Below are positions 1 through 7,965 of a DNA stretch of 64,000 nucleotides, piece by piece. A program made the position numbers and the translations under genes. The notes under the pieces were generated by a model, which saw nothing but the letters and a program-made list of their open reading frames with translations, did not search any database and was not told where the DNA came from. The DNA comes from JACCXG01 sp963785755. Its GTDB lineage: Bacteria; Acidobacteriota; Vicinamibacteria; Vicinamibacterales; 2-12-FULL-66-21. The stretch is from assembly GCA_963785755.1 (NCBI GenBank), contig CAWAXG010000057.1, positions 1 through 64,000 of the forward strand. Direction: 5' to 3'. Each line of letters begins with the position of its first letter. Position 1 is the stretch's first letter.

Positions 1-1
1 A

Positions 2-89
2 GGGCTGAGGGCTGAGGGCTGAGGGCTGAGGGCTGAGGGCTGAGGGCTGGCTTAGATTTGAGATTTCAGATTTGAGATTTCAGATTTGG
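2..89. repeat. Two adjacent tandem repeats (7-bp GGGCTGA, then 14-bp AGATTTGAGATTTC)
   Basis: Six exact copies of GGGCTGA plus an imperfect seventh occupy 2-50. Then a 14-bp unit, AGATTTGAGATTTC, occurs twice (54-67, 68-81) with a partial third copy to 89. The second repeat is AT-rich, unlike the surrounding DNA, and resembles the repeats between the two tRNA genes near 2.3 kb. It sits directly upstream of the heptose adenylyltransferase gene. No function is evident. The GGGCTGA array runs off the window start, so its true length is unknown. Confidence 0.9.
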
Positions 90-108
90 AACGGGGATTA
101 GGGGTTAG

Positions 109-593
109 ATGGGACGGGTGCTCACCGAAGACGCGCTTGTGACGGCCGTGCAGGCCGAGCGCGAAATCGGCAGGACCGTCGCGTTCGCCAACGGGTGTTT
201 TGACGTGCTGCACGTCGGGCACGTCCGTTACCTTGCCGGTGCCGCGGCACAAGCCGATACGCTGATCGTTGCGATCAACCGTGACGAATCCGTACGGACG
301 TTGAAGGGGCCCGGCCGCCCGATCTTGAGCGCCGCCGATCGCGCGGAGCTGGTGGCTGCGCTCGAAGACGTGGATTACGTCGTGCTGTTCCCGATCCGGA
401 CGTGCATCGGCTCCTCCAGCTGCTCAAACCCGACGTCCACTGCAAGGGCACCGACTACACTCCGGAAACCGTCCCCGAGCGCGAGACCGTGCTTGCCTAT
501 GGTGGCCGCATTGCCATCGTCGGCGACCCCAAAGATCACTCGACCCGCGATCTGCTCGCGCGACTCAGGTCCAGCAGGGATGCCCGCGATTGA
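109..593 (+). pseudogene. rfaE2: D-glycero-beta-D-manno-heptose 1-phosphate adenylyltransferase, one frameshift
   Basis: This enzyme transfers AMP from ATP to heptose 1-phosphate to make ADP-heptose for the LPS inner core, in the cytoplasm. The N-terminal part reads FANGCFDVLHVGHVRYL, the cytidylyltransferase-fold HxGH signature, followed by a typical NRD..R..KGPGRP segment. The frame then breaks near position 392 after DYVVLFP. The rest continues in another frame (402-593), with LLKPDVHCKGTDYT and a GGRIAIVGDPKDHSTRDL ending. Adding one C near 391 (giving FPDPDVHRLLQLL) restores about 161 residues, the usual length of a stand-alone RfaE2. The ATG at 109 follows an AGGGGT-like ribosome site. 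The stop overlaps the start of the next LPS gene, which supports an operon. A read error is as likely as true inactivation. Confidence 0.85.
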
Positions 594-1633
594 ACCGCCT
601 TCGCGCTTCTCGCTTCGGCGCCCAAGGCCTATCCAGGATCCTCATCGTCCGTCTGGGGTCGCTTGGCGACATCATCCACGCCGTTCCCGCCGCGGCTGCG
701 GTTCGCCGGGCTTGTCCGCAAGCCAGAATCGACTGGCTGGTCGACGTCCGCCATCGCGAGCTGCTGGAGCTGGTGCCGGTCGTCAATCGGAGCATTCCGA
801 TCGAGACGAGCCGGTTGGGCTCGATCGTCGGCGCGGTTCGCGAAATGCGCCGCGCGCGGTACGAAGTGGCGCTCGACCTTCAGGGACTTCTGAAATCAGC
901 GGTTCTTGCGCGACTGTCGGGTGCATCCCGGGTGATCGGGTTTCCTTCGGAGCTGCTGCGCGAGCGCGCTGCCCGCATCTTCTACACTGAGACGGCCGGA
1001 GAGCCCGCGTCTCACGTCATCGAAAAGAACCTGTCGATGTTGAAAGCCGTCGGCATTCGCATGCCCGAGATCGAGTTTCCACTCGACGATCGGAATCCTG
1101 GCGTCGCCGCCCAGGCCCGATCGCGGCTCGGCGTGCCGGCAGGACAGCGCTTTGCGCTCATCAACCCGGGCGCTGCATGGCCGAACAAGCGCTGGCCGCC
1201 CGTGTATTTCGCCGAAGTGGCTCGCGCGCTGTCGACACGCCACGGCCTGCGGTCACTGGTGCTGTGGGGGCCTGGCGAGCAGCAGGTTGCGCACGATGTC
1301 GCCGCGGCGTCCGATGGGGCGGCAACCGTCGCGGCTGCGACGACTGTGGCCGATCTCGTGTCGCTCGCGAAGGCATCGGCGCTGATGGTTTCCGGGGATA
1401 CCGGGCCGATGCACATTGCCGGCGCGATGGGCACGCCGCTTATCGGAATCTTCGGTCCCACCGATCCGCACCGGAACGGGCCGTGGGCGGAACCCGACCT
1501 CACAGCTTCCCGCTATCGCGCATGCGCCTGCCATTACGAGCGGCAGTGCCGCATCCAGGGCTGGTGCCTGCTCGACATCTCACCGCGCGAGGTGATGGAG
1601 CTGGTTGAGAAACGGCTGCGATTCGATGCATGA
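590..1633 (+). CDS. LPS heptosyltransferase (glycosyltransferase family 9)
   Basis: This enzyme probably transfers heptose from ADP-heptose to the Kdo-lipid A core on the cytoplasmic face of the inner membrane. The 347-residue protein has the family 9 layout. An N-terminal RILIVRLGSLGDIIHAVPA motif (about residues 16-35) is typical of heptosyltransferases, and the C-terminal nucleotide-sugar region reads SGDTGPMHIAGAMGTPLIGI with FGPTDPHRNGPW after it. The start is a TTG at 590 that overlaps the stop of the preceding adenylyltransferase, implying translational coupling. Its neighbour makes ADP-heptose, so the two act in sequence. It resembles heptosyltransferase I (WaaC) more than II in its N-terminus, but the acceptor cannot be fixed from sequence alone. 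Confidence 0.9.
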   Translation: MNRLRASRFGAQGLSRILIVRLGSLGDIIHAVPAAAAVRRACPQARIDWLVDVRHRELLELVPVVNRSIPIETSRLGSIVGAVREMRRARYEVALDLQGLLKSAVLARLSGASRVIGFPSELLRERAARIFYTETAGEPASHVIEKNLSMLKAVGIRMPEIEFPLDDRNPGVAAQARSRLGVPAGQRFALINPGAAWPNKRWPPVYFAEVARALSTRHGLRSLVLWGPGEQQVAHDVAAASDGAATVAAATTVADLVSLAKASALMVSGDTGPMHIAGAMGTPLIGIFGPTDPHRNGPWAEPDLTASRYRACACHYERQCRIQGWCLLDISPREVMELVEKRLRFDA

Positions 1634-1661
1634 GCAAGGAAAAGGGAAGAACGAAAAAGGC

Positions 1662-2180
1662 ATGGAGCAACTGGCGGCAATGGTTGCCCGGATGCGGGTG
1701 CCGGTTGGATTTGTCTGTGCCGGTGCCGTGCTCTGGCTCGCGCGGCCGACACCGCGCTCGCTTGCTGCAGGCGGTGCGATCGCGATGCTCGGGGAGCTCG
1801 TTCGAATCTGGGCGGCCGGCCATCTCGAAAAGGGGCGCGAGGTGACACAGTCGGGGCCCTATCGCCTGACGAGGCATCCTCTTTATGTCGGGTCAGCGAC
1901 TATTGCTGTCGGCGCCGCCATTGCTGCGGCGCGCGCGAGCGTGGCGATTCTGATCGGCACCTACATGGCCATTACGATTGTTTCGGCGATTCGCCACGAA
2001 GAGGCGAGCATGCGTGCCGCGTTCGGCGACGCGTACGATGCGTACGCCGAATCGCGCGCGCGCCCTGTGGAGCGTCATTTCAGCCTGAGCCGAGTGATGA
2101 AGAACAAAGAGTACAAAGCCGTTGCCGGTCTGGTACTCGTCGCGGCGATTTTTGCGCTGAAGGTGGCGTGGCATCGTTAA
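1662..2180 (+). CDS. Isoprenylcysteine carboxyl methyltransferase-like membrane protein
   Basis: This 172-residue protein is hydrophobic, with about four membrane segments, and belongs to the ICMT/phospholipid methyltransferase-like superfamily. Diagnostic residues are GPYRLTRHPLYVG (mid-protein, the SAM-binding region with RHPxY) and the later IRHEEASMRAAFGDAYDAY segment (EE followed by F..Y..Y). Bacterial members methylate diverse lipids or small molecules, and the substrate here is unknown. I chose the ATG at 1662 because an AAAAGG stretch lies just upstream. An ATG at 1626 would overlap the heptosyltransferase stop and add 12 residues. Closeness to the LPS genes suggests co-transcription and perhaps a lipid substrate, but that is inference. 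Confidence 0.82.
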   Translation: MEQLAAMVARMRVPVGFVCAGAVLWLARPTPRSLAAGGAIAMLGELVRIWAAGHLEKGREVTQSGPYRLTRHPLYVGSATIAVGAAIAAARASVAILIGTYMAITIVSAIRHEEASMRAAFGDAYDAYAESRARPVERHFSLSRVMKNKEYKAVAGLVLVAAIFALKVAWHR

Positions 2181-2194
2181 CCGCGGCGTGCATG

Positions 2195-2200
2195 TATAAT
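2195..2200 (+). promoter_or_regulatory. -10 box for tRNA-Val
   Basis: A perfect TATAAT lies 12 bp before the first base of the mature tRNA-Val. No good -35 match is visible at normal spacing, so only the -10 element is claimed. Confidence 0.55.
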
Positions 2201-2212
2201 GTGGTGTTCGGC

Positions 2213-2284
2213 GGGCGGTTAGCTCAGCGGTAGAGCACCGGCTTTACACGCCGGCTGCCACAGGTTCGATCCCTGTACCGCCCA
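2213..2284 (+). tRNA. tRNA-Val (anticodon TAC)
   Basis: The acceptor stem GGGCGGT pairs with ACCGCCC (2277-2283). The D arm is GCTC-AGCGGTA-GAGC. The anticodon stem CCGGC/GCCGG encloses the loop TTTACAC, giving anticodon TAC. The T arm ACAGG-TTCGATC-CCTGT is complete. CCA is not encoded (CT follows the discriminator A). All stems pair perfectly. Confidence 0.97.
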
Positions 2285-2370
2285 CTAGATTCAGAGATCT
2301 GAAATCTGGAATCTAGAATCTATAATCTGAAATCGACAATCTAGATTCTAGTTTTTAGATTTTAGATTCG
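2285..2370. repeat. AT-rich AATCT/AGATT-type short repeats between tRNA genes
   Basis: The spacer between the two tRNA genes is built from degenerate copies of AATCTGAAATCT, AATCTAGAATCT and their complements (TTTTTAGATTTTAGATTC). The same AGATTT core forms the 14-bp tandem repeat at 54-89. Composition is far more AT-rich than the flanking genes. No coding potential or clean hairpin terminator was found. Confidence 0.8.
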
Positions 2371-2390
2371 GATGTTCGGATTGACCTAGC

Positions 2391-2467
<77 letters not shown>

Positions 2468-2825
2468 CCTTCCAGTTTCGTTCCCTGTGACAGCAGGTCG
2501 AACGGCTTAGTGTAAGTGGGACAAAGGGTTCCCCGATCGAATCTTCATAACCCCGATCGGGTCTCTGTTGCACGTCGCGCCGCCGCTTGTGGAGGTCCGC
2601 CACGGCATTCTGCCGCCAGCCTCTGAAAGGGCGTATACTCTAGTTCGCGTTGCTTTCCTGAGCACTGCCGCACCCTGCCGGGGAATCCTCCCCGACCCCG
2701 AGCAACAGCCCTCACCAAAGCCTTTCCTGTAGTAGCGCTCTCGGCCGGGGTGTCGGCATCCCGGGTCCGCGCGATCGTGGGGGAATCCCTCCGCGACAGT
2801 GCGCTATCAGCAGAGGAGAATCATC
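2468..2825 (+). promoter_or_regulatory. Intergenic region and long leader of the hsp20 gene
   Basis: No gene is seen here. A TATACT at 2634-2639 is a plausible -10 box, giving an untranslated leader of about 180 nt. The leader holds a hairpin, CGGGGA-atcc-TCCCCG (2679-2694), and ends with a GAGGAG ribosome site at 2814-2819. A long structured leader ahead of a small heat-shock gene raises the possibility of an RNA thermometer, but pairing that masks the ribosome site was not demonstrated. No -35 box of good quality was found. Confidence 0.4.
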
Positions 2826-3437
2826 ATGACTATCGTTCGCTGGGATTCGTCGCGTGACATGGCCGCACACCAGGAGCGGCTGAGCCGGATGCTTGAGGGC
2901 TTCTACGTCCGTCCTCAGGAAGACCTCACCCGCGGTGCGTGGGTGCCGGCGGTCGACATTTACAGCACCGGTCAGCACGAGCTGGTGCTGAAGGCCGAGC
3001 TGCCCGACATGAAGGAGGAGGAGATCGAACTGACGGTTGAAGACAACACGCTCACGCTGCGTGGCGAGAAGAAGCTCGACACCGAAGTCACGGAGGAGCA
3101 ATTCCATCGCATCGAGCGCAGTTATGGCTCGTTCGCGCGCACGTTCGCACTGCCGCCGACGGTCGACGCTGGTAAGGTCAGCGCCGAGTACAAGGCCGGC
3201 GTGCTGACGGTCCGGTTGCCGCTGCGCGAGGAAGCCAAGCCCAAGCAGATTAAGGTTCAAGTGCAGCAGCGTAAATCGCAGCAGCGAGGCGGGGTTACTC
3301 GACCCCGCCTCGTGTTTCGCGCCGAGGTCGGAGGTTCGCGTCTTGTCGGGCGCCTCAATTCTGGCCAGAAACGCGAGATTCTTCAAACCGGTGACCGGCA
3401 GGCATTCTCAAGTTGCCACGGGATCTCGGAACCGTAG
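2826..3437 (+). CDS. hsp20: Hsp20/alpha-crystallin small heat-shock protein with unusual C-terminal tail
   Basis: This is an ATP-independent holdase chaperone that binds unfolding proteins in the cytoplasm. The alpha-crystallin domain spans about residues 42-145: WVPAVDIYSTGQHELVLKAE, then LPDMKEEEIELTVEDNTLTL, the FHRIERSYGSFARTFALP strand and the GVLTVRLPLREEAKPKQIKV end. ATG 2826 follows GAGGAG by 6 bp. The 203-residue frame is about 50 residues longer than usual. The excess starts after KVQVQQRK and reads across a perfect 11-bp terminator-like hairpin (3285-3312). In another frame a TAA at 3272-3274 would end the protein at the normal place, so a one-base error near 3265 probably creates the tail. 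Confidence 0.92.
   Translation: MTIVRWDSSRDMAAHQERLSRMLEGFYVRPQEDLTRGAWVPAVDIYSTGQHELVLKAELPDMKEEEIELTVEDNTLTLRGEKKLDTEVTEEQFHRIERSYGSFARTFALPPTVDAGKVSAEYKAGVLTVRLPLREEAKPKQIKVQVQQRKSQQRGGVTRPRLVFRAEVGGSRLVGRLNSGQKREILQTGDRQAFSSCHGISEP
3285..3312 (+). terminator. Hairpin CGAGGCGGGGT/ACCCCGCCTCG
   Basis: A perfect 11-bp inverted repeat with a 6-nt loop, followed by TGTTTC. It looks like the intrinsic terminator of hsp20, yet it lies inside the apparent hsp20 frame. This supports an earlier true stop at 3272-3274. The trailing T run is short, so efficiency is uncertain. Confidence 0.6.
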
Positions 3438-3629
3438 TTCGCATCGTGCCTACGACCGAAGACGTCGTCAACTTGATAATGCCGATTGCGGTTTACTGAG
3501 GGATCACCTCATGGAGGAACAGAACGCGGCCACATCTCGGCGGTCGGGTCCCGAAGACATCAAGTTGCTTCCTGCTGTGCTGGGTCCGGCCCTGCCGGCG
3601 AGCAGCATCACCGGGTTCGCGAGGAGTTA

Positions 3630-3812
3630 GTGCTTCGAATTCGCGGGGAGTTCGTGGAAATGCCGGGACTGTCCTTGACGTCGGTCCAGGCGATCAAGTT
3701 CTTCGGGATTTCGCCCGATGTGTGTGCAGGCATTCTGTCGCATCTCATCGAGGAGGGCGTGTTGCGTCTGAAGAGCGACGGGCGCTATACCCGTCGCATC
3801 GAGGTGGCGTAA
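3630..3812 (+). CDS. Small helical protein with a RIRGEFxEMPGLxLT motif
   Basis: This 60-residue protein starts LRIRGEFVEMPGLSLTSVQA and continues with a second helical half (ISPDVCAGILSHLIEEGVLR) that looks like a winged-helix or HTH fold. Small proteins sharing the RGEFxEMPGLxLTxxQA pattern are, to my knowledge, common uncharacterised genes in Acidobacteria and related phyla; a DNA-binding role is a guess. I chose GTG 3630 because GAGGAG lies 3 bp upstream and conserved sequence begins right there. The frame stays open upstream to 3486. A separate ATG at 3511 (MEEQNAATSRR) in another frame ends at 3630, so a frameshift joining the two is possible. Confidence 0.6.
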   Translation: MLRIRGEFVEMPGLSLTSVQAIKFFGISPDVCAGILSHLIEEGVLRLKSDGRYTRRIEVA

Positions 3813-4108
3813 GGCACGTCTGGAGGCAAGCCAAGAGCGGAAGGTAGCCGGCTGCCGACGATTCATAGCTTCAACAAACGACCGTTTGTCCCAGCACGGT
3901 GGACGCGCGATTTCGTTGCGGAGAGCTTCGAAGGTCACGAACCCGTAACCCACCAAAACCAAAGCAGCGCGCCGCAGTTCAACGCCACGGTCCCAAGGAA
4001 TCGAGGACTCCAACGAGGGCCGCCATGCCGCGTTCCGTCGCTGTTGGGTGTTATCTTCGATGCGCGCTTGGACATGAGGCACGGCTCTTCGTGCCGGCGC
4101 GACATCGG
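3813..4108. other. Gene-poor stretch, first part of a deletion/integration scar
   Basis: No credible gene is seen between the small helical protein and the dehydrogenase remnant. Open frames on both strands here have no recognisable domain and no ribosome site. Together with 4292-4948 it forms the longest non-coding part of the window, about 1.1 kb. Confidence 0.5.
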
Positions 4109-4291
4109 GCGCTCTCAAGCGATTCAGCGAACGCCTGGCTCGCTGCACAATTCCTCGTCGAAGTGCTGGCCAGAGAAGCCGGTCGTGGCGGCGTGGCGGT
4201 CCATTCCATCCTGCCAACCGCAATCGCAGGGGCTGGTGTCTTTCGCGATGGGGTGCAAACTGAGTACAGATTTCTCATAAATAGTCGACTG
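4109..4291 (+). pseudogene. Remnant of a short-chain dehydrogenase/reductase (C-terminal half)
   Basis: Translation in this frame gives a segment with VEVLAREAGRGGVAVHSILP followed by TAIAGAGVFRDGVQTEYRF. This matches the helix after the catalytic Lys and the following ...VNSxxPTxxxGxGVF... loop of NAD(P)-dependent short-chain dehydrogenases. The catalytic YxxxK is absent (degenerate SSDSANAWLAAQ), there is no Rossmann N-terminus, and the end drifts out of homology. About 60 of the usual 250 residues survive. It is inert as a gene. Confidence 0.5.
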
Positions 4292-4598
4292 TTTGCGACG
4301 CACCGACCTTGTCTCGTCGCCGGATTTTCAGACAGAACAGACCCGATTGAAGCCGAGCTGCTGATCGATCGAGCAACAAAGGCGCGCCCGATATCGTCCT
4401 GCTCAATCGTCCCGAATGGACCAGGAATCAGACGCCCCAACCAAGCAGCATAGCTCGGTGTGTGGGCATTGCCTGCGATGATGCCCGGGTGGAAGATCGC
4501 CAGGCTTTTGAAGCCTATCCCTGAACCGATTCTTCTTTTAACCCATGACCCGCACATAGCGAATCCACTAGCCTGTAAGCTGCTGATTTTAAAGATAC

Positions 4599-4640
4599 GG
4601 AGAGATGTCAGAGTGGTCGATCGAGCACGCTTGGAAAGCG
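4599..4640 (+). pseudogene. 5' half of a tRNA-Ser (anticodon GGA)
   Basis: The 42 bases have the acceptor strand GGAGAGA, a serine-type D arm (TG-TCAGAGTGGTCGATCGAGCA) and the anticodon loop TTGGAAA with anticodon GGA, preceded by CGC and followed by GCG. Homology stops there. The distal anticodon-stem bases no longer pair, and the variable arm, T arm and a matching TCTCTCC acceptor strand are missing. The break lies at the anticodon stem, a common recombination point for tRNA-targeting elements. Confidence 0.72.
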
Positions 4641-4734
4641 ATTCCCTGAGCGACACGGAGCAACGCCGACACACCTTATCGCGTAACCCTTCAGCGACTT
4701 AGCTGCCCAAAACGATCACTCCGTGTGCGTCCGT

Positions 4735-4758
4735 AAACCTCGATGTGAATCGAGGTTT
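4735..4758. terminator. Perfect hairpin AAACCTCGAT/ATCGAGGTTT
   Basis: A 10-bp perfect inverted repeat with a GTGA loop, ending in TTT on the plus strand. It could be an intrinsic terminator. No gene ends just upstream on either strand except the tRNA-Ser remnant about 95 bp away. It may be what is left of that transcription unit. Confidence 0.4.
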
Positions 4759-4948
4759 CGAAGGGCACGTATCGCATTCCTATCACAATCGACGCGTCAC
4801 TTAGAGAAGTCATGGTGCCAGTCGGAATTTGTTGATACGTTCAAGCGGGTCCAGACGCTGCGACGAAGCAGCGTGTGCAGCGTTCTCCTGAACCGCTGCC
4901 GATTCCGCCGGATCATAGACTCCGATCGCAACGTCGTGTCTCCTTTGT

Positions 4949-5515
4949 CTAGTCAGATGAGCACCGCCGCCAGGCATCGAGAGACTCGAAGAATTGCTTC
5001 GACTCAATCGTGGAGTTCTCGGCCATGTACGCAAGAAGCAGCTTCTTGTGGCGACAGATCCGTTTCTCGACGTACCACTCGAGCGGAAACCGTACATCTT
5101 CCTGTCGTACCAGGCCCGAGCGTACCGCCGCTTGCAACTGACTCACCCGGAACAGAAAGCGATCATATCTGTCCGTAATGAATCGCTGTGTCTCCGTGCG
5201 CTTCGGCCCGTCCGCTCGCAAGGACGCTTCGATGGCCACGGGAACATCGACCGGAAGGATATGCACTCTCCTGCCTGGCGCGACCTCGTAGTCGCGGCCT
5301 TCCTCCCAGTCGAGCATCGTCATCGCCTGCCAACCCTCATCGTCCATCATGCCGTCGATCAGGGTTCGCGCCATTTCGGCCTGCCGCCATTCGAGCTCTC
5401 TGATGCTCTGTGACACGCCACGCCGATACTGTGAGATGCCGACGGTCGCCGCGACGATCGCGCTGACGATCGTCGCGTACCGCCACATCGATTCCAGCCT
5501 GCTCGCGTCTGCCAC
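4949..5515 (-). CDS. Hypothetical protein with N-terminal membrane anchor
   Basis: The 188-residue protein starts MADASRLESMWRYATIVSAI, with a single membrane segment at about residues 10-27. A soluble, charged, largely helical domain of about 160 residues follows (EWRQAEMARTLIDGMMDDEG, LEWYVEKRICRHKKLLLAYM). This is the look of uncharacterised bacterial proteins with one TM plus a coiled helical region. I do not recognise a catalytic motif. The GTG start is preceded by GGAGAA at good spacing. It is 19 bp downstream of the arylsulfatase end on the same strand, so it may be the last gene of that operon, though nothing in it suggests sulfatase biology. Confidence 0.7.
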   Translation of the reverse strand: MADASRLESMWRYATIVSAIVAATVGISQYRRGVSQSIRELEWRQAEMARTLIDGMMDDEGWQAMTMLDWEEGRDYEVAPGRRVHILPVDVPVAIEASLRADGPKRTETQRFITDRYDRFLFRVSQLQAAVRSGLVRQEDVRFPLEWYVEKRICRHKKLLLAYMAENSTIESKQFFESLDAWRRCSSD

Positions 5516-5534
5516 GGCAGTTCTCCACTTCCGC

Positions 5535-7919
5535 TCACTGCACCTCGAGCGTGATCTTGTTGATCTTGCCGGTGAAGCGAGTCTCCGCGCCGATGCCGAT
5601 GCCCTGGGCCACCGGCGTTTGATTGTCCAGCCCGACGTCGGCCGTCTCGTCGGCCGAGAAGACGTTGGGCTGCGTCTTCTCCACCCGTCCCTCGGCGACC
5701 TGCTTGCCGTTCACGTAGAGCGTCGCCTTGCCACCCTTGCCGACTCCGCCGCCGTCGTAGGCGAAGTCGAGCGTGACGGTCGCCGGGCCGGGCGGGAGCG
5801 CTTGCGGCGCGGTGACGGTGTAGCGCGACAGCCCGAGGAAGTTGTAGGTGTAGGCGGGCTTGCCATCCTTCATGTACAGCGACCAGCCGCCGAAGCGCCC
5901 GCCCTGCGACAGGATCGCGCCGTTGGCGCGACCGCCGGGATCTCGAGCTCCGCGGTGATCTTGCTCGACCGGTTCTTGATGTTCATGAAGGTGTTTTCCA
6001 GCATGCCCTGCATGCCTTCGTACAGCGTGAGCGACTTGCGGTCGCCGAGCACGTCCGGCCGGCCCGCGAGGGCCGGGTTCATGCGCTCGATGGTCCGGTC
6101 GTCGATGGGCAACACGTGGTATTTCTCGGCTTCCGTCATGAACAGGGCCTGCATCTCCTTCAGCTTCGCGGCCTGCTCGCCGGCCAGGTTCTTCGTGAGA
6201 CTGAAATCGTTCCTCACGTCGTAGAGATCCCAGACATCGGACGGTCAGCGGCGGCAGATTGGTCGTCTGCCACGGCGCGCGGTGGATGGTTCGGGCAAAC
6301 CAGCCATCGTGGTAGATCGCGCGATTGCCGAACATCTCGAAGTACTGCGTCTTGTGCCGCTCCGGCGCCTTCGCATCGTTGAAGGCGTAGACCAGGCTGG
6401 TGCCCTCGATCGGCGTCTGCACCGTGCCGTTGACGGACTTCGGTTCCGGCAGAGCTGGCGGCCTCGAGGATCGTGGGCGCGATGTCGATGACGTGAGAGA
6501 ACTGGCTGCGCAGGCCGCCCTTCTCCTTGATGCCCTGCGGCCAGTGGATGACCATGCCGTTGCGCGTGCCGCCGAAGTCGGACGCCACCTGCTTGGTCCA
6601 CGTGAAGGGCGTATCGAACGCCACCGCCCATCCGGCGGACATGTGCGGGAAGGTTTCCGGACCGCCCCACTTGTCGATCAACGGAATGAGGTCCTCGACC
6701 TTCTCGGCCACGCCGTTGAAATAGGTCATCTCGTTGTACATGCCGACGAAGCCGCCCTCGGCGCTGGTGCCGTTGTCGCCGGCGATGTAGATGAACAGCG
6801 TGTTGTCCATCTCGCCGATGTCCTCGAGCGCCTTCGCGAACCGGCCGATCTCCGCGTCGGTCTGCTCCAGGAATCCCGAGAACACTTCGGCCTGGCGCGC
6901 GAACAGGCGCCGCTGATCGGCCGGCAGCGAGTCCCAGGCGACGATGTCCTTCGGCCGATCGCCGAGCTGCGTGTTCGCCGGGATCACGCCCAGCTTCTTC
7001 TGGCGCTCGAGCGTTTCGGCGCGGACCGCGTCCCAGCCCTTGTCGAACTGGCCCTTGTACTTGTCGGCCCATTCCTTCGGCACGTGGTGCGGCGCATGCG
7101 TCGCGCCGGTCGCGAAGTAGACGAAGAACGGCTTGTCCGGCGTCATCGACTGCTGCGCCTTCACCCAGTTGATCGCCTGGTTGGTCATGTCCACGGTGAA
7201 GTGGTAGTTCTCCATCTTCGGCGGGTCGACCTTGATCGACGCCGTCGTAGATGAGCGGATACCACTGGTCGGTCTCGCCGCCGATGAAGCCGTAGAACTT
7301 GTCGAAGCCCTGGTGGGTGGGCCAGCGGTCGAACGGGCCCGAGACGCTGGTCTCCCAGGCGGCGGTTTCGTGCCACTTGCCGAACGCGCCGGTGCTGTAG
7401 CCGTTGAGCCGCAGCATCTCCGCCAGCGGCGCCACGCTGTTCGGATTCTGCCCGGTGTTGCCGGGGAAGGCGGTGGCGCTCTCCATGATCGAGCCGGTGT
7501 TGACGGTGTGGTGGTTCCGCCCGGTCTTGAGCGCGTTGCGCGTCGGCGAGCACAGCGCCGTCGTGTGGAAGTTGTTGAAGCGCAGGCCGCCCTGCGCCAG
7601 CCGGTCCATCGTTGGCGTGCGAATGGGACCGCCGAACGTGCTCGGTCCGCCGAAGCCGACGTCGTCGATCAGCACGATGACGACATTGGGTGCGCGGCTC
7701 GGCGCCTTGACCTCGAACCGCGCCGGCGGCTTGGTGTTCCGCGCGTCGAGTTCCTTGTAGGTCTGGCGGGCCGGTTCCGCGATGGGCAGGACCGTGCGGT
7801 CGATCCCGCCCGCAGCGCGCGGCCGGTGTGGCGGTCTGCTCCGGCGGCGGCGCGCTGCAGCCGACCCCCGCAGTGGCCAGAGCGACGCCAACGGCGGCGC
7901 GAATAGTGAGTCTGCTCAT
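5535..7919 (-). pseudogene. Arylsulfatase (type I, Cys-type), at least five frameshifts
   Basis: The intact enzyme would hydrolyse sulfate esters using a formylglycine made from Cys, probably at the cell envelope. It starts at ATG 7919 after GAGGAG with a lipoprotein signal (MSRLTIRAAVGVALATAGVG, then Cys-Ser). Across frames the order is: metal site VIVLIDDVGFGGPSTFGGP; signature ALCSPTRNALKTGR (CxPxR); AFGKWHE; THAPHHVPKEW; AGDNGTSAEGG; WTKQVASDFGGTRNGMVIHW; and a C-terminal beta domain ending TGKINKITLEVQ. Frame changes fall near 7810, 7235, 6452, 6240 and 5935. Each is repaired by one base and each leaves conserved residues readable. Length (about 790 residues) fits large Cys-type arylsulfatases. 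Its maturase lies upstream in the same operon. Read error or recent decay cannot be told apart. Confidence 0.85.
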
Positions 7920-7965
7920 GATCTCCTCGTTACATGAGCGTCAACGCATCCGCTGCACCGTCCGA

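Noticed and set aside
4051..4674. A 207-codon minus-strand frame in the gene-poor scar
   Set aside because: No domain, no ribosome site, Ser/Arg-rich composition, and it overlaps the dehydrogenase and tRNA remnants on the other strand.
4735..4758. The hairpin as the T arm or 3' end of the broken tRNA-Ser
   Set aside because: It lacks the GGTTCGAATCC loop pattern and cannot pair with the GGAGAGA acceptor strand.
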